From Conchocele bisecta (lineage: Eukaryota > Mollusca > Bivalvia > Lucinida > Thyasiridae): a stretch of 64,000 nucleotides of DNA. Location of the stretch: contig JAQRGA010000379.1 in the NCBI GenBank assembly GCA_029237695.1, positions 1 through 64,000 of the forward strand. Reading direction: 5' to 3'. Below are positions 48,848-58,316 of this stretch, in pieces. The notes beneath the pieces were generated by a model. It saw only the letters and a list, made by a program, of their open reading frames with translations. It was not told the DNA's origin and did no database searches. The translations under genes and the position numbers were made by a program. The number at the start of each line of letters is the position of its first letter. Positions within the stretch are counted from its first letter, which is position 1.

Positions 48848-49430
48848 GGCATGGGAAGCGTTTTGAAATTAAAATTGGTAAATATCCTCTAACTTCTTTA
48901 GTCGGTGCAAGAAAAAAAACGAGATGACTATCTGCTGATGATTGAAAATGGGAAAAACCCAAAATACAAATTAAATAATTCTAAGTTATTCAGAGATATT
49001 GCGCTAGATTGGTTACAAACACAAGATTATTTATCCGATAGAACGATAGCCACAACAGCACAGCGCTTACATGCTCGCAGAAATTTTAGTCAAGCAAAGG
49101 AAAAAAATAGAATTACTCAAAGACTTAAACAGCAAATTTTAGAATTAGAACAAGACTTACAGCTTGCTAGGCAAGCTTCATCTGATGTTGATGAGTTGGG
49201 CACAGCAGCACAAACTATCAATGACAAACTTGCAAAAGCAGAAGAAAAACTACTGAATACTGGTGCAAAAAAAGTACCAACCGCCGTGGCATAGGCAATA
49301 ATCCATATGACAAAATACAAAGGCAAATTGAGAGTTATAAAAAGGCTTTAAACGCTATATTTGCAAAAAAATGGAATGACCTATCCTTGGCTCGAAGTCG
49401 TTAAGAAGATTGGTGTCTAAAATCTTATTT
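48848..49430 (+). pseudogene. Integrase N-terminal fragment fused to a plasmid gene remnant, copy 2
   Basis: From GGCATGGGAAGCG (48848) the DNA follows the integrase gene for about 220 bp, then at ACATGCTCGCAG switches to a coiled-coil coding sequence (LKQQILELEQDLQLARQASS). The same fusion occurs at 59.84-60.4 kb, so the fusion predates the duplication. The frame is split by indels near 48915 and 49293. No function expected. Confidence 0.75.
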
Positions 49431-49777
49431 TTGGACAAGAAAACAATTAATGATGCAATCAAGCAAACACTTAATCGACCATACATGAAGATAGAAACTC
49501 AAACGCTGGTGGTTATATTTATTCAATATTAGGTGATGGTAAACAGCTTCAATTAATAAAAATTATCAAAGATAAAGAAGTCACATCTTGTCTCAGGAAG
49601 TTTGGACTGGTTGACAGATATTAAGAAAGCGCAAAACAAACAACAGGCAATAAACCTGTTTTAACAGCTGTAACAAATAAATGCTTAAGAGAATTAGACA
49701 ATGAAGCAATTGGAACAGACGATATGCGCCAATTTTTTATTGATCAATTGAGTGAGGCTTTAAATGAACTCAGATAG
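49431..49777 (+). pseudogene. Rep protein C-terminal fragment, copy
   Basis: Nearly identical to 61967-62222 (LGDGKQLQLIKIIKDKEVTS, FGLVDR, KAQKQTTGNKPVLTAVTNKC). Unlike that copy it keeps the natural end of the Rep protein, RELDNEAIGTDDMRQFFIDQ to a TAG at 49775. Single-base losses break the frame. The 1.55 kb between the two matching blocks in the right copy are missing here. Confidence 0.75.
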
Positions 49778-50270
49778 ATTCACAAAAATAAAAGCTTTTA
49801 ATATGCAAATTAGACCCATTACCTTTACCTTTAAACAAGCCAAAGAGTTTATAGCTAAACACCATAGGCACAATAAACCACCAACTGGGTGGAAGTTTGG
49901 TGTGGGTGTTTTTGATGACAATAAAAATGAATTGATTGGTGTTGCAACAGCTGGTAGACCTATTGCAAGAATGCTTGACAACCCAACCACTTTAGAAATT
50001 AATAGAACCTGTACATTGGGTACTAAAAATGCAAACAGTAAATTATATGCATCTTTAATTTCCGCTGCTAAAAGTCTAGGATATAGAAAAGTTATTACTT
50101 ACACACAAGGAAATGAAAGTGGAGCATCACTAAAAGCTGTCAATATGAAAATAGTTAAACAATTAAAACTAAGGAAGTCATGGAGAGAATCATCAAAAAA
50201 GTTAGCGCACATAAGAGATAAAGAAGGAAGCGGTAATATCACAAGAATGTTATGGGAAATTGAATTATGA
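49764..50270 (+). CDS. XF1762-family protein of mobile elements
   Basis: A complete 168-residue protein: PITFTFKQAKEFIAKHHRHN, GWKFGVGVFDDNKNELIGVA, LEINRTCTLGTKNANSKLYA and YTQGNESGASLKAVN. This matches the XF1762 family found on plasmids and phages, a GNAT-like fold of unknown substrate. Its start lies within the last codons of the Rep fragment, so expression could depend on the element's transcript. It overlaps the next gene by four bases (ATGA). Confidence 0.75.
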   Translation: MNSDRFTKIKAFNMQIRPITFTFKQAKEFIAKHHRHNKPPTGWKFGVGVFDDNKNELIGVATAGRPIARMLDNPTTLEINRTCTLGTKNANSKLYASLISAAKSLGYRKVITYTQGNESGASLKAVNMKIVKQLKLRKSWRESSKKLAHIRDKEGSGNITRMLWEIEL

Positions 50271-50515
50271 GTAAAATTACAAAAATAATGAGATGTAATT
50301 GCGAAGTCAACAATAACGATTGTAATGTTGTTAAAACTAAGTTTAGTTGTAATAAAGTTGAAAAAAGATGCACTTGTGATGAGTGTGGCGGGTATTTGCC
50401 TAGAGTTTTAGGTATTTCTGCATCAATTTCCAAAGAGCATGAAGCTGAGTTAGATAAACAAGCACAAATGCGAGGCATCAAAGATCAATTAAGAAGTTTA
50501 GGGCTACATTTTTAA
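50267..50515 (+). CDS. Small Cys-rich protein
   Basis: An 82-residue protein with CNCEVNNNDC, then CNKVEKRCTCDECGG, eight Cys spaced like a zinc-binding or iron-sulphur small protein, and a helical tail LDKQAQMRGIKDQL. Coupled to the XF1762 gene by an ATGA overlap. Often such proteins accompany XF1762 genes on plasmids. Function unknown. Confidence 0.6.
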   Translation: MSKITKIMRCNCEVNNNDCNVVKTKFSCNKVEKRCTCDECGGYLPRVLGISASISKEHEAELDKQAQMRGIKDQLRSLGLHF

Positions 50516-50540
50516 AAGATAGGAAACTCAGGTGGAAATT

Positions 50541-50787
50541 ATGAATAAAACTACAAAAATAAAAGCGTGCAAGGATTGTAAATTTGTAAAGATTAGAACT
50601 AATTTTTTTAGTTTTACTCGTTATTTTTTTTTGCCACAATCCAATTTGCTAAAGAAAAAATAGAGTTTGATTTCAATAGAGGAGACAAAGATATCTTCAA
50701 TGTTTACCAGTTTTGTGATGAAACTAGAGAGAGTGAAAAAATGTGTGGAAAAGATGCCAAGCATTTTGAACAAATAACATTAGCAGA
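50541..50787 (+). pseudogene. Zinc-ribbon protein, frameshifted into endonuclease I
   Basis: ATG at 50541 opens NKTTKIKACKDCKFVKIRTN; a break in the T run near 50625 leads to FNVYQFCDETRESEK and MCGKDAKHFEQI, a Cys pattern CxxC...C...C with a closing CGKDAKHFE box seen in small plasmid-borne zinc proteins. The last 25 codons are now the beginning of the endonuclease frame, so an indel has joined the two genes. Confidence 0.5.
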
Positions 50788-51526
50788 TAAATGGTATAAC
50801 CTAATAACACGGGCCTTTGCAATACTGATTATTGGTATTATATTTTTTACATTTTTGTTTAGCTTGTTGCCGCAAGCAAATGCAGCAAGTCCATCAAGTT
50901 TCAGCAAAGCCAAAAAAACAATGTATCAAAAAATCTATTTTGATAATAAAAAGACTTTTTATTGTGGATGTGATTATTCAAATCGTCAGGTTGATCTTAG
51001 TAGCTGCGGATACCAAGTACGCAAAAACAAACGCAGAGCTTCTCGTACTGAAGCTGAACATGTTGTACCTGCTTACTGGCTCGCTCAACTTACTCCAAAT
51101 GGTCGTACTTGTTGGGCAGAAGGTACAAAGCGTAAAGGAACAAATAGTCGTAAATATTGCCTAAAGAATAACAAACAATTCAAACAAGCACACAATGACT
51201 TAATGAACCTAGTACCAGCAATTGGTGAGGTTAATGGCGATAGATCTAATTATCGTTTTGCAATGATTTCTGGTGAAGTTAGGAATTATGGTTCGTGTGA
51301 TGTTGAAATCAATCGAAGTGGTAAACGAGGATCAAAGAGAGTAGAACCAGCACCTAGTGTACGTGGTGATATCGCAAGAACTTACTTTTATATGGCAGAT
51401 AAGTACAGATTGCAGTTATCTAGACAAACAAAGCAGTTAATGCAAGCTTGGCATAAACAAGACCAGATTGATGCTTGGGAACAAGAACGCATTAATCGTA
51501 TCCAGTTAATTCAAAAGAGGGATTAA
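50741..51526 (+). CDS. endA: Endonuclease I (periplasmic DNase)
   Basis: After a hydrophobic signal segment (AFAILIIGIIFFTFLFSLLP, cleavage near QANA) the mature protein has FYCGCDY, SRTEAEHVVPAYWLAQ, CWAEG and QAHNDLMNLVPAIGEVNGDR with the His-Asn catalytic groups of the EndA/NucM beta-beta-alpha-metal fold, and a C-terminal helix. It cuts double-stranded DNA in the periplasm. The first 20 residues (MCGKDAKHFE) belong to the preceding zinc protein; the native start is probably just before AFAIL and has been lost by an indel. Otherwise intact, about 240 residues. Confidence 0.88.
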   Translation: MCGKDAKHFEQITLADKWYNLITRAFAILIIGIIFFTFLFSLLPQANAASPSSFSKAKKTMYQKIYFDNKKTFYCGCDYSNRQVDLSSCGYQVRKNKRRASRTEAEHVVPAYWLAQLTPNGRTCWAEGTKRKGTNSRKYCLKNNKQFKQAHNDLMNLVPAIGEVNGDRSNYRFAMISGEVRNYGSCDVEINRSGKRGSKRVEPAPSVRGDIARTYFYMADKYRLQLSRQTKQLMQAWHKQDQIDAWEQERINRIQLIQKRD

Positions 51527-51528
51527 TT

Positions 51529-51658
51529 ATGAAAAAATTTAGTTACAGCATTAACTGGACTTGCAATCGTTTTATCATTAACGAATGTTGCTACCAATAT
51601 ATCACACCTTAAAGACATTATTGCTAACAAAAAAATAGTTTGTGAAGTAGAAAAATGA
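51529..51658 (+). pseudogene. Small exported peptide, frameshifted
   Basis: ATG at 51529 gives MKK, then a 1-nt shift in AAAAAATTT leads to VTALTGLAIVLSLTNVATNI, a signal-like helix, and ends IVCEVEK* at 51656. About 42 residues. It overlaps the next small gene by four bases (ATGA). Unknown function. Confidence 0.45.
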
Positions 51659-51774
51659 AAACGAAAACAGAAGATAAAAAAATTGTAATTAACGGAAAAG
51701 TGTGCTGCCAACCAAGACCACCTTTTGGCCCTTGGATGCCTGTTGATAAAAATAATAATAAAGGTGCGCGCTAA
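51655..51774 (+). CDS. Small CC-containing protein (39 aa)
   Basis: MKTKTEDKKIVINGKVCCQP followed by RPPFGPWMP and a TAA at 51772. Short, Pro-rich, with a Cys pair. Overlap with the previous frame suggests coupling. No family recognised. After it 117 bp hold no gene up to the convergent TauE gene. Confidence 0.45.
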   Translation: MKTKTEDKKIVINGKVCCQPRPPFGPWMPVDKNNNKGAR

Positions 51775-51891
51775 TGCTTGAAGTGTTTTTTTTTAATTGT
51801 TAGAAAACTTTGCATTTCCAAAAGTTGATGTTGATTGATTGCGTAGTAAAACTAGTTTCATTTCTTCTCCTTAAAAAGATATTAAGTTATT

Positions 51892-52679
51892 CTAAAATAT
51901 ATATTTAAGACCAAGCGAAATAAATAATATACTAATTGAAATAAAAATTAATGGCTTAATAATCTTTTCACCATTTTTAAGAGCCACATGACTTCCAATG
52001 TAATTACCAGCAACACTTCCAGCAACCATAGGTATACCAATTAAAAAAGCCATTTTTCCAGCAATAGCAAATGCAACAAAAGCTCCAACATTAGAAGCAA
52101 AGTTAAATATTTTTGAAGTTGCAGATGATTCAATAAGTGGCATGTGAACCAAAAAATGCAATGCAAGAATAAGTAGTGATCCCGTCCCTGGACCAAAAAA
52201 ACCGTCATAAAAACCAATCAAAAAACATACCAAGGGCAGAATAATATTATATCTTTTTTACTGGGCTGATACTCGCCATCATGCTTATCTTTTTTAGGCA
52301 TAAATGAAATAAGCAACCCAATAGGAATCATAAAAAAGATAATCTTTCCTACAACGCTTTCATCAATAGCAAGAATTACTTCGCCACCAATATATGCGCC
52401 AATTAATGCTGTTGGAATGCCATATCCAACTACTTTCCAGATAATTTTTCCATTTTTGAAAAAATTATATATTGCAGATATAGTGCCAAGAGTAGAGACT
52501 AGTTTTTCTTGCCCAAGTGCAAGCTGTGGTGGCATGCCTGTTAGAATAAATGCAGGAACTAGAACCAAGCCAGCTCCTCCTGCAACGCTATCTAAAAAAC
52601 CTGCAACAAAAGATGCAAAAACTAAAACTAAAACACCAATTAATAAATAATCAGCAAGTAAAGATCCTTCTATAAACAT
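51892..52679 (-). pseudogene. TauE/SafE-family membrane exporter, one frameshift
   Basis: Two homologous halves, each with the family signature: GFLDSVAGGAGLVLVPAFIL near the N-terminus and GFYDGFFGPGTGSLLILALH after the middle, within eight membrane helices. The halves are in different frames, joined by a break near 52230. Members export sulfite, sulfonates or other small organic anions. As the last gene of the minus-strand cluster it may release or take up the cluster's product; that is an inference. About 260 residues, the usual length. Confidence 0.82.
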
Positions 52680-52682
52680 ATT

Positions 52683-53556
52683 TTATTTTTCCTTATGTAA
52701 AACTAAAGCTGATGTGTCAAAATTTTCACAGTCCTTATTACTTAAATCTTGATATTTGTTATACACTTCTTTTGTTAGATCTAAATCTAGATTATTACTC
52801 TCTGCCATATCAAGAGTATGATTTAAATCCTTAATCATCCATTTGATAGCAAAACCAAAATTAAACTCTCTTCTGTGCATAGTTAAAAGACGATTATCCA
52901 TTTGCCAAGAACCAGCCGCACCACTGCAATTGCACTGAGAAGTTTTTCTATATCTAAATTATTTTTTTCAGCAAATATAAGTGCCTCTGACAACCCTTGC
53001 AATACTCCTGAAATACAAATTTGATTAGCCATTTTTGCTATCTGCCCTGAGACCAACATTTCCCATGTGAATAAGGCTTTTAGAATAACTTGCAATAACT
53101 GATCTTACGCTGCCTATAGAGTTTTTATCAGCACCAGCCATGACAGATAATGTGCCGTTTACTGCGCCAATTTCACCACCACTTACTGGGGCGTCAATAA
53201 ATTCCACGCCCTTTTCTTTTAAACTATTTGCAAGTCTTAAAGTCATATCATAAGATATAGTGGTATGGTCTATTACTATCGCAGAAGATTTAATATTGTT
53301 TGTAATTCCATTTTTATTATCAAAAAATATTTCTGCCATGTCTTTATCACGACCAACAACAACAGAATAATAACATCAAATGCGTGTATTTCCTCTTTAA
53401 GATTGGTAACAATATTACCATCAAACTCATTTTGCCATTTTTTTACTTTAGCTGTAGTGCGATTAAATACGACAATGCAATATCGTCATTTTTAGATAGA
53501 TGTCCTGCCATATGATAACCCATAGTGCCGAGACCAATAAATATTGCCTGTTGCAT
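52683..53556 (-). pseudogene. Beta-hydroxyacid dehydrogenase (3-hydroxyisobutyrate type), frameshifted
   Basis: Starts at 53556 with MQQAIFIGLGTMGYHMAGHL, the NAD(P) site GLGTMG. The second part has IVIDHTTIS, FIDAPVSGGEIGAVNGTLSV (substrate-binding loop) and, after a further break near 53070, AKMANQICISGVLQGLSEAL with the catalytic-Lys region, then the C-terminal helices with WMIKDLNHTLDMAE. Breaks near 53475, 53350, 53075 and 52890. The family oxidises 3-hydroxyacids or reduces semialdehydes with NAD(P). Position next to the dioxygenase suggests it acts on the hydroxylated product. Confidence 0.8.
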
Positions 53557-53562
53557 GATTAT

Positions 53563-54537
53563 TTAACTTTTAAGAATTATTTGATTGTATAGATTTCCGC
53601 TTGGCGTGTCATTCATCCCAAACATGCGAAGAAGCCATCTATCGCTACCATTATAGTTTGGAGTAAACGAACTTCTTTTATGGAGTGTTTCTTGGTTTTT
53701 AAAAATTAAGAAATCGCCCTGTGTAAAAACAATCTTATGGGAAATGTCTTTAGTTTCAAGTATAGTTTTGAATTTGTCAAGTAACGCTATTCCACTTTGT
53801 TCTTTTGATGAAACATTATGAAAATCGAAACGAGACAAATATTTATTACTGTGTTTAAAAATTAATGGTGGTAAATTTTCAACAACAGGATTACCATCTT
53901 CAAAAGAATCAGGTCTTTTTATATTAAAATTGGTTTTTGTGCTATTTCTAAATCTTGCTTTGACAAGTGCTTGATAACATCTTTTAATTCTATTACCTCG
54001 GTAGTTGCATACTCATCACCCCTTAAGCAAAAAAAAGCTAAATATTCTGGACATAAAGATATTGACACATCTTCGCCTATTAAGGATAAATCAGGGTTAT
54101 CAACATGATAATTAAATTCAACATATCCATGAGAAACTAACTTGTTTGGTAGCATTAACTCTTGGCACTACATGCCTAATAATTTTGCCATAGTTTTCTC
54201 CTATATAAGAAACTGGAGAAATTTTCATTGTAGCAAATAGTGCAAAAATAAATTTAATAGGAGTTATGATATATTCGTTTTCAATGAAACCTTTTCTAGT
54301 TGGAGTATTTGGCAAGTTTTCAGTCGGAAAATTATCTATAAATAAAATAGATTCATCGCTATCTTTAAAGGCTTCTAATTTTTCTAAAATGTTTTTTCTG
54401 TTGGAAGATTCCAAATACTCTCTTAGTCCCTTAGACCAGCCCACACTTTTATTGAGGCAATATACATCGTTATTAATATTTGGGATGCTATCTAAGAATC
54501 CTGAAAATTTAGTATCTGACAAACTTTCTAATAACAT
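53563..54537 (-). pseudogene. Fe(II)/2-oxoglutarate dioxygenase, TauD/AsnO-clavaminate-synthase type
   Basis: Order of blocks: an N-terminal helical part, ITPIKFIFALFATMKISPVS, VVPRVNATKQ, then FNYHVDNPDLSLIGEDVS with the iron ligands His and Asp (HxD), FCLRGDE, and in the last piece FTQGDFLIFKNQETLHKRSS with the second His ligand and DRWLLRMFG with the 2-oxoglutarate-binding Arg. This matches the asparagine-oxygenase/clavaminate-synthase branch that hydroxylates free or tethered amino acids. Breaks near 54130, 53925 and 53860. The promoter region at 54540-54656 carries a lux box. Confidence 0.78.
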
Positions 54538-54592
54538 AAGCTACAAGAATTTATTTAAAAAATTATTTTACAATTAATTGATTAAAATTTAT

Positions 54593-54612
54593 AGGGTAGA
54601 AATTCCTACCCT
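54593..54612. promoter_or_regulatory. lux-box-like palindrome 1 (luxR/dioxygenase promoter)
   Basis: AGGGTAGAAATTCCTACCCT, a 20-bp dyad with 18 of 20 symmetric positions, in the 120-bp gap between the divergent dioxygenase and luxR genes. Length and spacing are those of lux boxes. A related word stands upstream of the synthase gene. Confidence 0.75.
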
Positions 54613-54656
54613 ACACATATTGGGTTAAAATATCGTTATTTGTATATTTTTGAGTT

Positions 54657-55376
54657 ATGCTTAATACGAATAATAAATTTATATCATTAAAAAAGAACAT
54701 AAAAAGATTGGGATTTGATGGAGTATTGTATTCATTCTTTCCCAGAGCAATGTATCTTGATAACAAAACTCAGCCACTTATACATTGCTGCAATACTCTT
54801 AATCCATTTGTTCAGCACTATTTTGCAAATAACTATGGCAACAATGACTTTGTCATAAGGCTTATAGATGAAAGAGGGATTGAGCCTATTGACTGGTGGC
54901 ATGAGATTAGTAGTGGCAATGTAACTAAAGAAGAGAAAGCAGTAACTCTTGATGCAAGAAATAATTTTAATATTGAGTATGGATTAACAATGCCAGTATT
55001 ATCTGGGTCATTTGCTATGGGCGCTATATCTGTTATTAGCAAAAATAATGACTTGAAATATTTTCAAGAAATTAAAAATAATCACATTATAGAGCTTAAC
55101 GAATTAGCAATAGATTATCATTTTTATATTCTATCTTCTCATAAAAAAGTAAGGTTTTTTGTTCGACCATTATTTGATAATTTAAATCAAACTAAAAAGA
55201 ATGTCATTAAACACTTAATTAGCGGTAAGCCAATGAAGGCCATAACCAGTAAATATAGCATTTCTCAAAGATACGCAGAAAAAACCCTAATCAATATTAG
55301 AAGTGAGTTTGGACACATATCTACCAATGAGTTTATTTACTCTCTTGGTGTTTGTAATATTGATAAGTATCTATAA
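54657..55376 (+). CDS. LuxR-family quorum-sensing regulator
   Basis: A complete 239-residue LuxR protein. The N-terminal autoinducer-binding domain includes LIHCCNTLNPFVQHYFANNY, then YGNNDFVIRLIDERGIEPIDWW with the Asp and Trp of the ligand pocket, and GLTMPVLSGSFAMGAISVI with a conserved Gly. The C-terminal HTH is LISGKPMKAITSKYSISQRY then AEKTLINIRSEFG, where the Glu/Lys and Arg positions fit GerE-type HTHs. It would bind an acyl signal and activate from the lux-box palindromes at 54593 and 56716. Divergent from the dioxygenase operon; intact. Confidence 0.85.
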   Translation: MLNTNNKFISLKKNIKRLGFDGVLYSFFPRAMYLDNKTQPLIHCCNTLNPFVQHYFANNYGNNDFVIRLIDERGIEPIDWWHEISSGNVTKEEKAVTLDARNNFNIEYGLTMPVLSGSFAMGAISVISKNNDLKYFQEIKNNHIIELNELAIDYHFYILSSHKKVRFFVRPLFDNLNQTKKNVIKHLISGKPMKAITSKYSISQRYAEKTLINIRSEFGHISTNEFIYSLGVCNIDKYL

Positions 55377-55975
55377 TTATTTACTTAACTCCAAATAGCT
55401 TGCTCCACCTAAGAAGAAATTGTTATGCGCAGTATTTACTTTAAAACCAATACTACGAACAACTTCAATTAAACTATCTATATGCCCATATAAGTTTTTT
55501 TGCTTTGCTACTTCTGCTATTTCGTAGTTTATTTTTATAAAAGTTTCATAAAAAGGATGTCCTAAAACTTCTTGTTTAACGACATCAGATAGTTTTTCTT
55601 TATCAAAACTATTGTTAGGGGTTACTAATATAAATGTTCCATTATCATCTAAAAGATGATAAATAATTTTTAACATGGAAATTTTATCATCCCATGCATA
55701 ATAACTATGAATTGAAACAATATAGTCAAAGGTGCTAGATAGTGATGAGATGCTTGTATTAACTATTTGCTCTACCAAATCCTAATTCTTTTTTAAGCCA
55801 GTTGCTTGATTAGTCATTTCTAAACTTAAATCAACTCCAGTGTAACTTTGGACATTTTTATTGTGTTGCATATACGCCATAATTCTACCACTACCACAGC
55901 CTACATCTAATACATCGCTACTAACATTGCTCGCAATATGCTCATATATTTCTTTCTGAATGGAAGTAAAAACAC
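55377..55975 (-). pseudogene. SAM-dependent methyltransferase, frameshifted
   Basis: Motif I, SDVLDVGCGSGRIMAYM, is followed by TGVDLSLEMTNQA (SAM-binding acidic loop), then after a break near 55785 FDYIVSIHSYYAWDD (motif IV position) and DDNGTFILVTPNN. The end at 55377 is convergent with luxR, one base apart. There is no standard start; the frame opens right after the acyltransferase stop, so a start codon or frame has been lost. Class I fold, about 200 residues; the substrate could be the product of the neighbouring enzymes. Confidence 0.72.
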
Positions 55976-56655
55976 TTAGGTGGAATAGCTATAGTTGTCC
56001 CAATTTTTAAAAGAGTAAATGCTTTTTTGCCTATTAGTCCATTTATCAAATTTTGGCTGATAATCATTAATATTCCAAGCAACAAGTGATACATCATCAC
56101 GCTTTTCATCCCAAGACAAGGCTATATCTTTTGCTAATATGTCTATTGACATGAATCTTTTGTATGAATAAATGCTTTTTGTTTTAATCATCATAACGAC
56201 AATATCAATGCTTTGATGTTTGGCAATGTCATATACCATTTTGTAATAGAGCCTTAATAATTTCGGCTATTTTTAGTAATAACAAACCTACCTGCTTCTG
56301 CTATTTTGTTATTGCTACCACGCAAATTGTTTATATATTTTGATATGTCATTTTCTTCAGGAAATCCATATCTTGAGTCAGATAAGAATCTTGCTGTTGC
56401 TATGATATTACCATATGCATCAGTGCTGTAAAGAACATAAGAGTTATCATCAAGTCCATCATTTTGGAATAGTCTAGACTCATGATTTAAATTTTGAGAT
56501 ACTCGCTTTCTGAATCTAATAATATCTTGTATTTCATAATCTGACTCAGCTAACTTGATTTCAGATGGTAGAATTGTAGTAATATCGGTAAAGGCATATT
56601 TAAAATCATAATCAATATGTTTTTCTTCTCTGTTTAATGCTGAAATACTGCTCAT
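55976..56655 (-). pseudogene. LuxI-like acyl-homoserine-lactone synthase (GNAT acyltransferase)
   Basis: From the ATG at 56655: IQDIIRFRKRVSQNLNHES (Arg of the LuxI N-terminal motif), GLDDNSYVLYSTDAYGNIIA, TARFLSDSRYGF and KIAEAGRFVITKNSRNY, where E-x-G-R matches the LuxI Glu-Arg pair. After a break near 56245 the C-terminal half follows (YDIAKHQSIDIVVMMIKTKS, WNINDYQPKFDKW). About 225 residues. It would make an acyl-amino-acid-type signal from acyl-ACP and S-adenosylmethionine; related N-acyl amino acid synthases share the fold, so the exact product is open. Next to luxR and preceded by a lux box. Confidence 0.68.
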
Positions 56656-56715
56656 TGAATTTCCTTTAATTTGTTAATTTAAAGTGATATTTTTTACTAT
56701 ATGTGGTTTACTTAC

Positions 56716-56735
56716 AAGGTAGATTTTTCTACCTA
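56716..56735. promoter_or_regulatory. lux-box-like palindrome 2 (synthase promoter)
   Basis: AAGGTAGATTTTTCTACCTA: arms AGGTAG and CTACCT around six bases, 61 bp upstream of the synthase ATG. It shares GGTAGA..TT.CTACC with the palindrome at 54593, which makes both good LuxR sites. Its right arm overlaps the end of the truncated ATPase gene. Confidence 0.72.
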
Positions 56736-57385
56736 ATATTAGACTTAGCAGAAAGTAATCCAGTATTTTTCAAGGTATTTGCTGAAAAAGGTTTTGATGG
56801 TGTTCCGTCTATCATCAGTTTTAAGTAAATTTTGTAGTTGGGAAGTCTTGCAATATCGTCAAAATCAAACTTTGGAAAAAATTCTTTTGCCATGTATCGG
56901 GCATCAACCACGCCAAGACGAAAAGAAATAATTGTTCCAACATTTCCTAAAACTGAATCTCCAATATCATTTTCAAGTTGTGATAAATATTGGTTGGCAA
57001 GAATAACACCAAGTTTAAATTTTCTTAATTCTGATAATAAATTTACAATACTTAATGTTGAGAAATTTTGAAATTCATCGGCATAGAGAAAGAAAGGTTT
57101 TCTGTCTTTTTCTAAAATATCAGCCCTTGAAAAAGCAGCAAGCCCTATAGAGTGTAAAAGTATTGCACCCAGTAAAGACGAAGCATCTTCTCCAATAATT
57201 CCTTTTGATAAATTAACCAGTAATACCTTTTGATTATCAATAATATTTCTTAAATCTAAATCAATTTCATAATCAATTAATACTCTCTTACATACAGGGT
57301 TAGATAAAAATGCTCCTACCTTGTTTTGTATGGGTGCGATGGCTGAAAGTTTAACTGGATAGGGATATTTAAAATATTCCTTGGT
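56729..57385 (-). pseudogene. 5'-truncated conjugation/HerA-type ATPase
   Basis: An open frame with no start codon for most of its length: NIIDNQKVLLVNLSKGIIGE, SSLLGAILLHSIGLAAFSRA, KPFFLYADEFQNFSTLSIVN (Walker B with YADEFQ), SELRKFKLGVILANQYLSQL, GNVGTIISFRLGVVDARYMA and TPSKPFSANTL. This is the C-terminal ATPase half of type IV secretory DNA-transfer/DUF87 proteins. It is cut at 57386 by a TGA and foreign sequence, so only the last 215 residues remain. The QS cluster has been placed directly against its stop. Confidence 0.75.
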
Positions 57386-57520
57386 TCAGAAGTTTTTAAC
57401 TTCTTGGTTAGTAATATTGTTGCTTTTGATAAATCTAATAAGAACTTTTGGGCATTTAATACCAGTAGTGAGGTTCCTGCTAGTTATTTTTTCCAAACAG
57501 AATAATGCTTAAGTTCCTTA

Positions 57521-57688
57521 ATGGAGTTAGATATTCTGAATATGAATATGAATCTGGGTCTGGGTGTTGGCGCACTAATGATGAGTAATTATAAGATTGC
57601 AGCTACTTCAGTTATTGGAGGGGCTGCTCTTTTTAAGACTGATTCAATTGCAACTAGTTTTGGAATTACTCTGGATGTTTTAATTTAA
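57521..57688 (+). CDS. Short remnant ORF (55 aa)
   Basis: ATG at 57521 gives MELDILNMNMNLGLGVGALM, then SNYKIAATSVIGGAALFKTD and an end at 57688. A Gly/Ala-rich hydrophobic part looks like the C-terminus of a larger membrane or barrel protein. The 130 bp before it (57390-57520) show no clear gene. Probably a fragment joined here by deletion. Confidence 0.35.
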   Translation: MELDILNMNMNLGLGVGALMMSNYKIAATSVIGGAALFKTDSIATSFGITLDVLI

Positions 57689-57701
57689 TCAAACGTTAGT
57701 T

Positions 57702-58316
57702 ATGCAGTATTTTATGGCTAAATCTTATCTTGCTATGACACCAAAAGAGCGTGATACAACTTTGGTAATCAGTCCTGCAAATGAATATAGATTTAATGTT
57801 AATAAACACATTAGAGATGGACTTAAAGAAGAGGGCGGTTTGAGTGAAAAGTCCATTCAAACAACCAATCTAGTTAATAAAAACCTAATTAATGAGGCAA
57901 AAACCAAATCTTATAACTATCACAAAGACCATATTGTTAGGTTCAATCGAGGTAACAAGAGATTGGGCATTGAGAAAGATACATATTTCAGAGTCAAATC
58001 TGTTAATCATGATATAAATCGCATGGCTCTAGTCAATACAAACAATAAAGAAGAAGTTTTTTTTTTGGAATCCTAAAAAAAAAATGCCAGCAAGAGTGCC
58101 GAAGTTTATTTTGAGAATAAACGAGAATTAAGTAAAGGTGAAGTTTTGTTTTGGCGCAGAGCTGGAGGCACAAAAGATGGTAAGCGTCGCACCAATGAAA
58201 AAATCAAAATTTTAAGCGCCAATAAATGGACTAAAAACATTAAATATGTTGATTTGGGTGCAAAAAGGAGGCATTTTAGAATGCCTCCTTTAGTAATTAA
58301 AACCATCTTTTTGTAG
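57702..58316 (+). pseudogene. MobF-type relaxase, C-terminal helicase fragment
   Basis: The sequence SYLAMTPKERDTTLVISPAN, HIRDGLKEEGGLSEKS and KDHIVRFNRGNKRLGI corresponds to the last helicase region of TraI/TrwC-type conjugative relaxases (R-x-x-T-L-V-hydrophobic and the GD-V-hydrophobic-R-F block). After a break in a T/A run near 58062 it goes on with GEVLFWRRAGGTKDGKR until the 53-bp scar truncates it. The N-terminal relaxase and first helicase domains are absent from the window. Confidence 0.65.
58252..58304 (+). repeat. 53-bp scar repeat with hairpin, copy 2
   Basis: Identical to 42697-42749. Here it cuts the MobF helicase frame, as copy 1 cuts the DotH-position gene. The two reading frames therefore share an identical artificial end (LGAKRRHFRMPPLVIK). 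Confidence 0.85.

Noticed and set aside
56254..56655. The acyltransferase as an ordinary ribosomal-type GNAT
   Set aside because: The E-x-G-R block, the Asp-rich loop and the neighbouring luxR and lux boxes fit LuxI-type synthases better, though other N-acyl amino acid synthases are not excluded.
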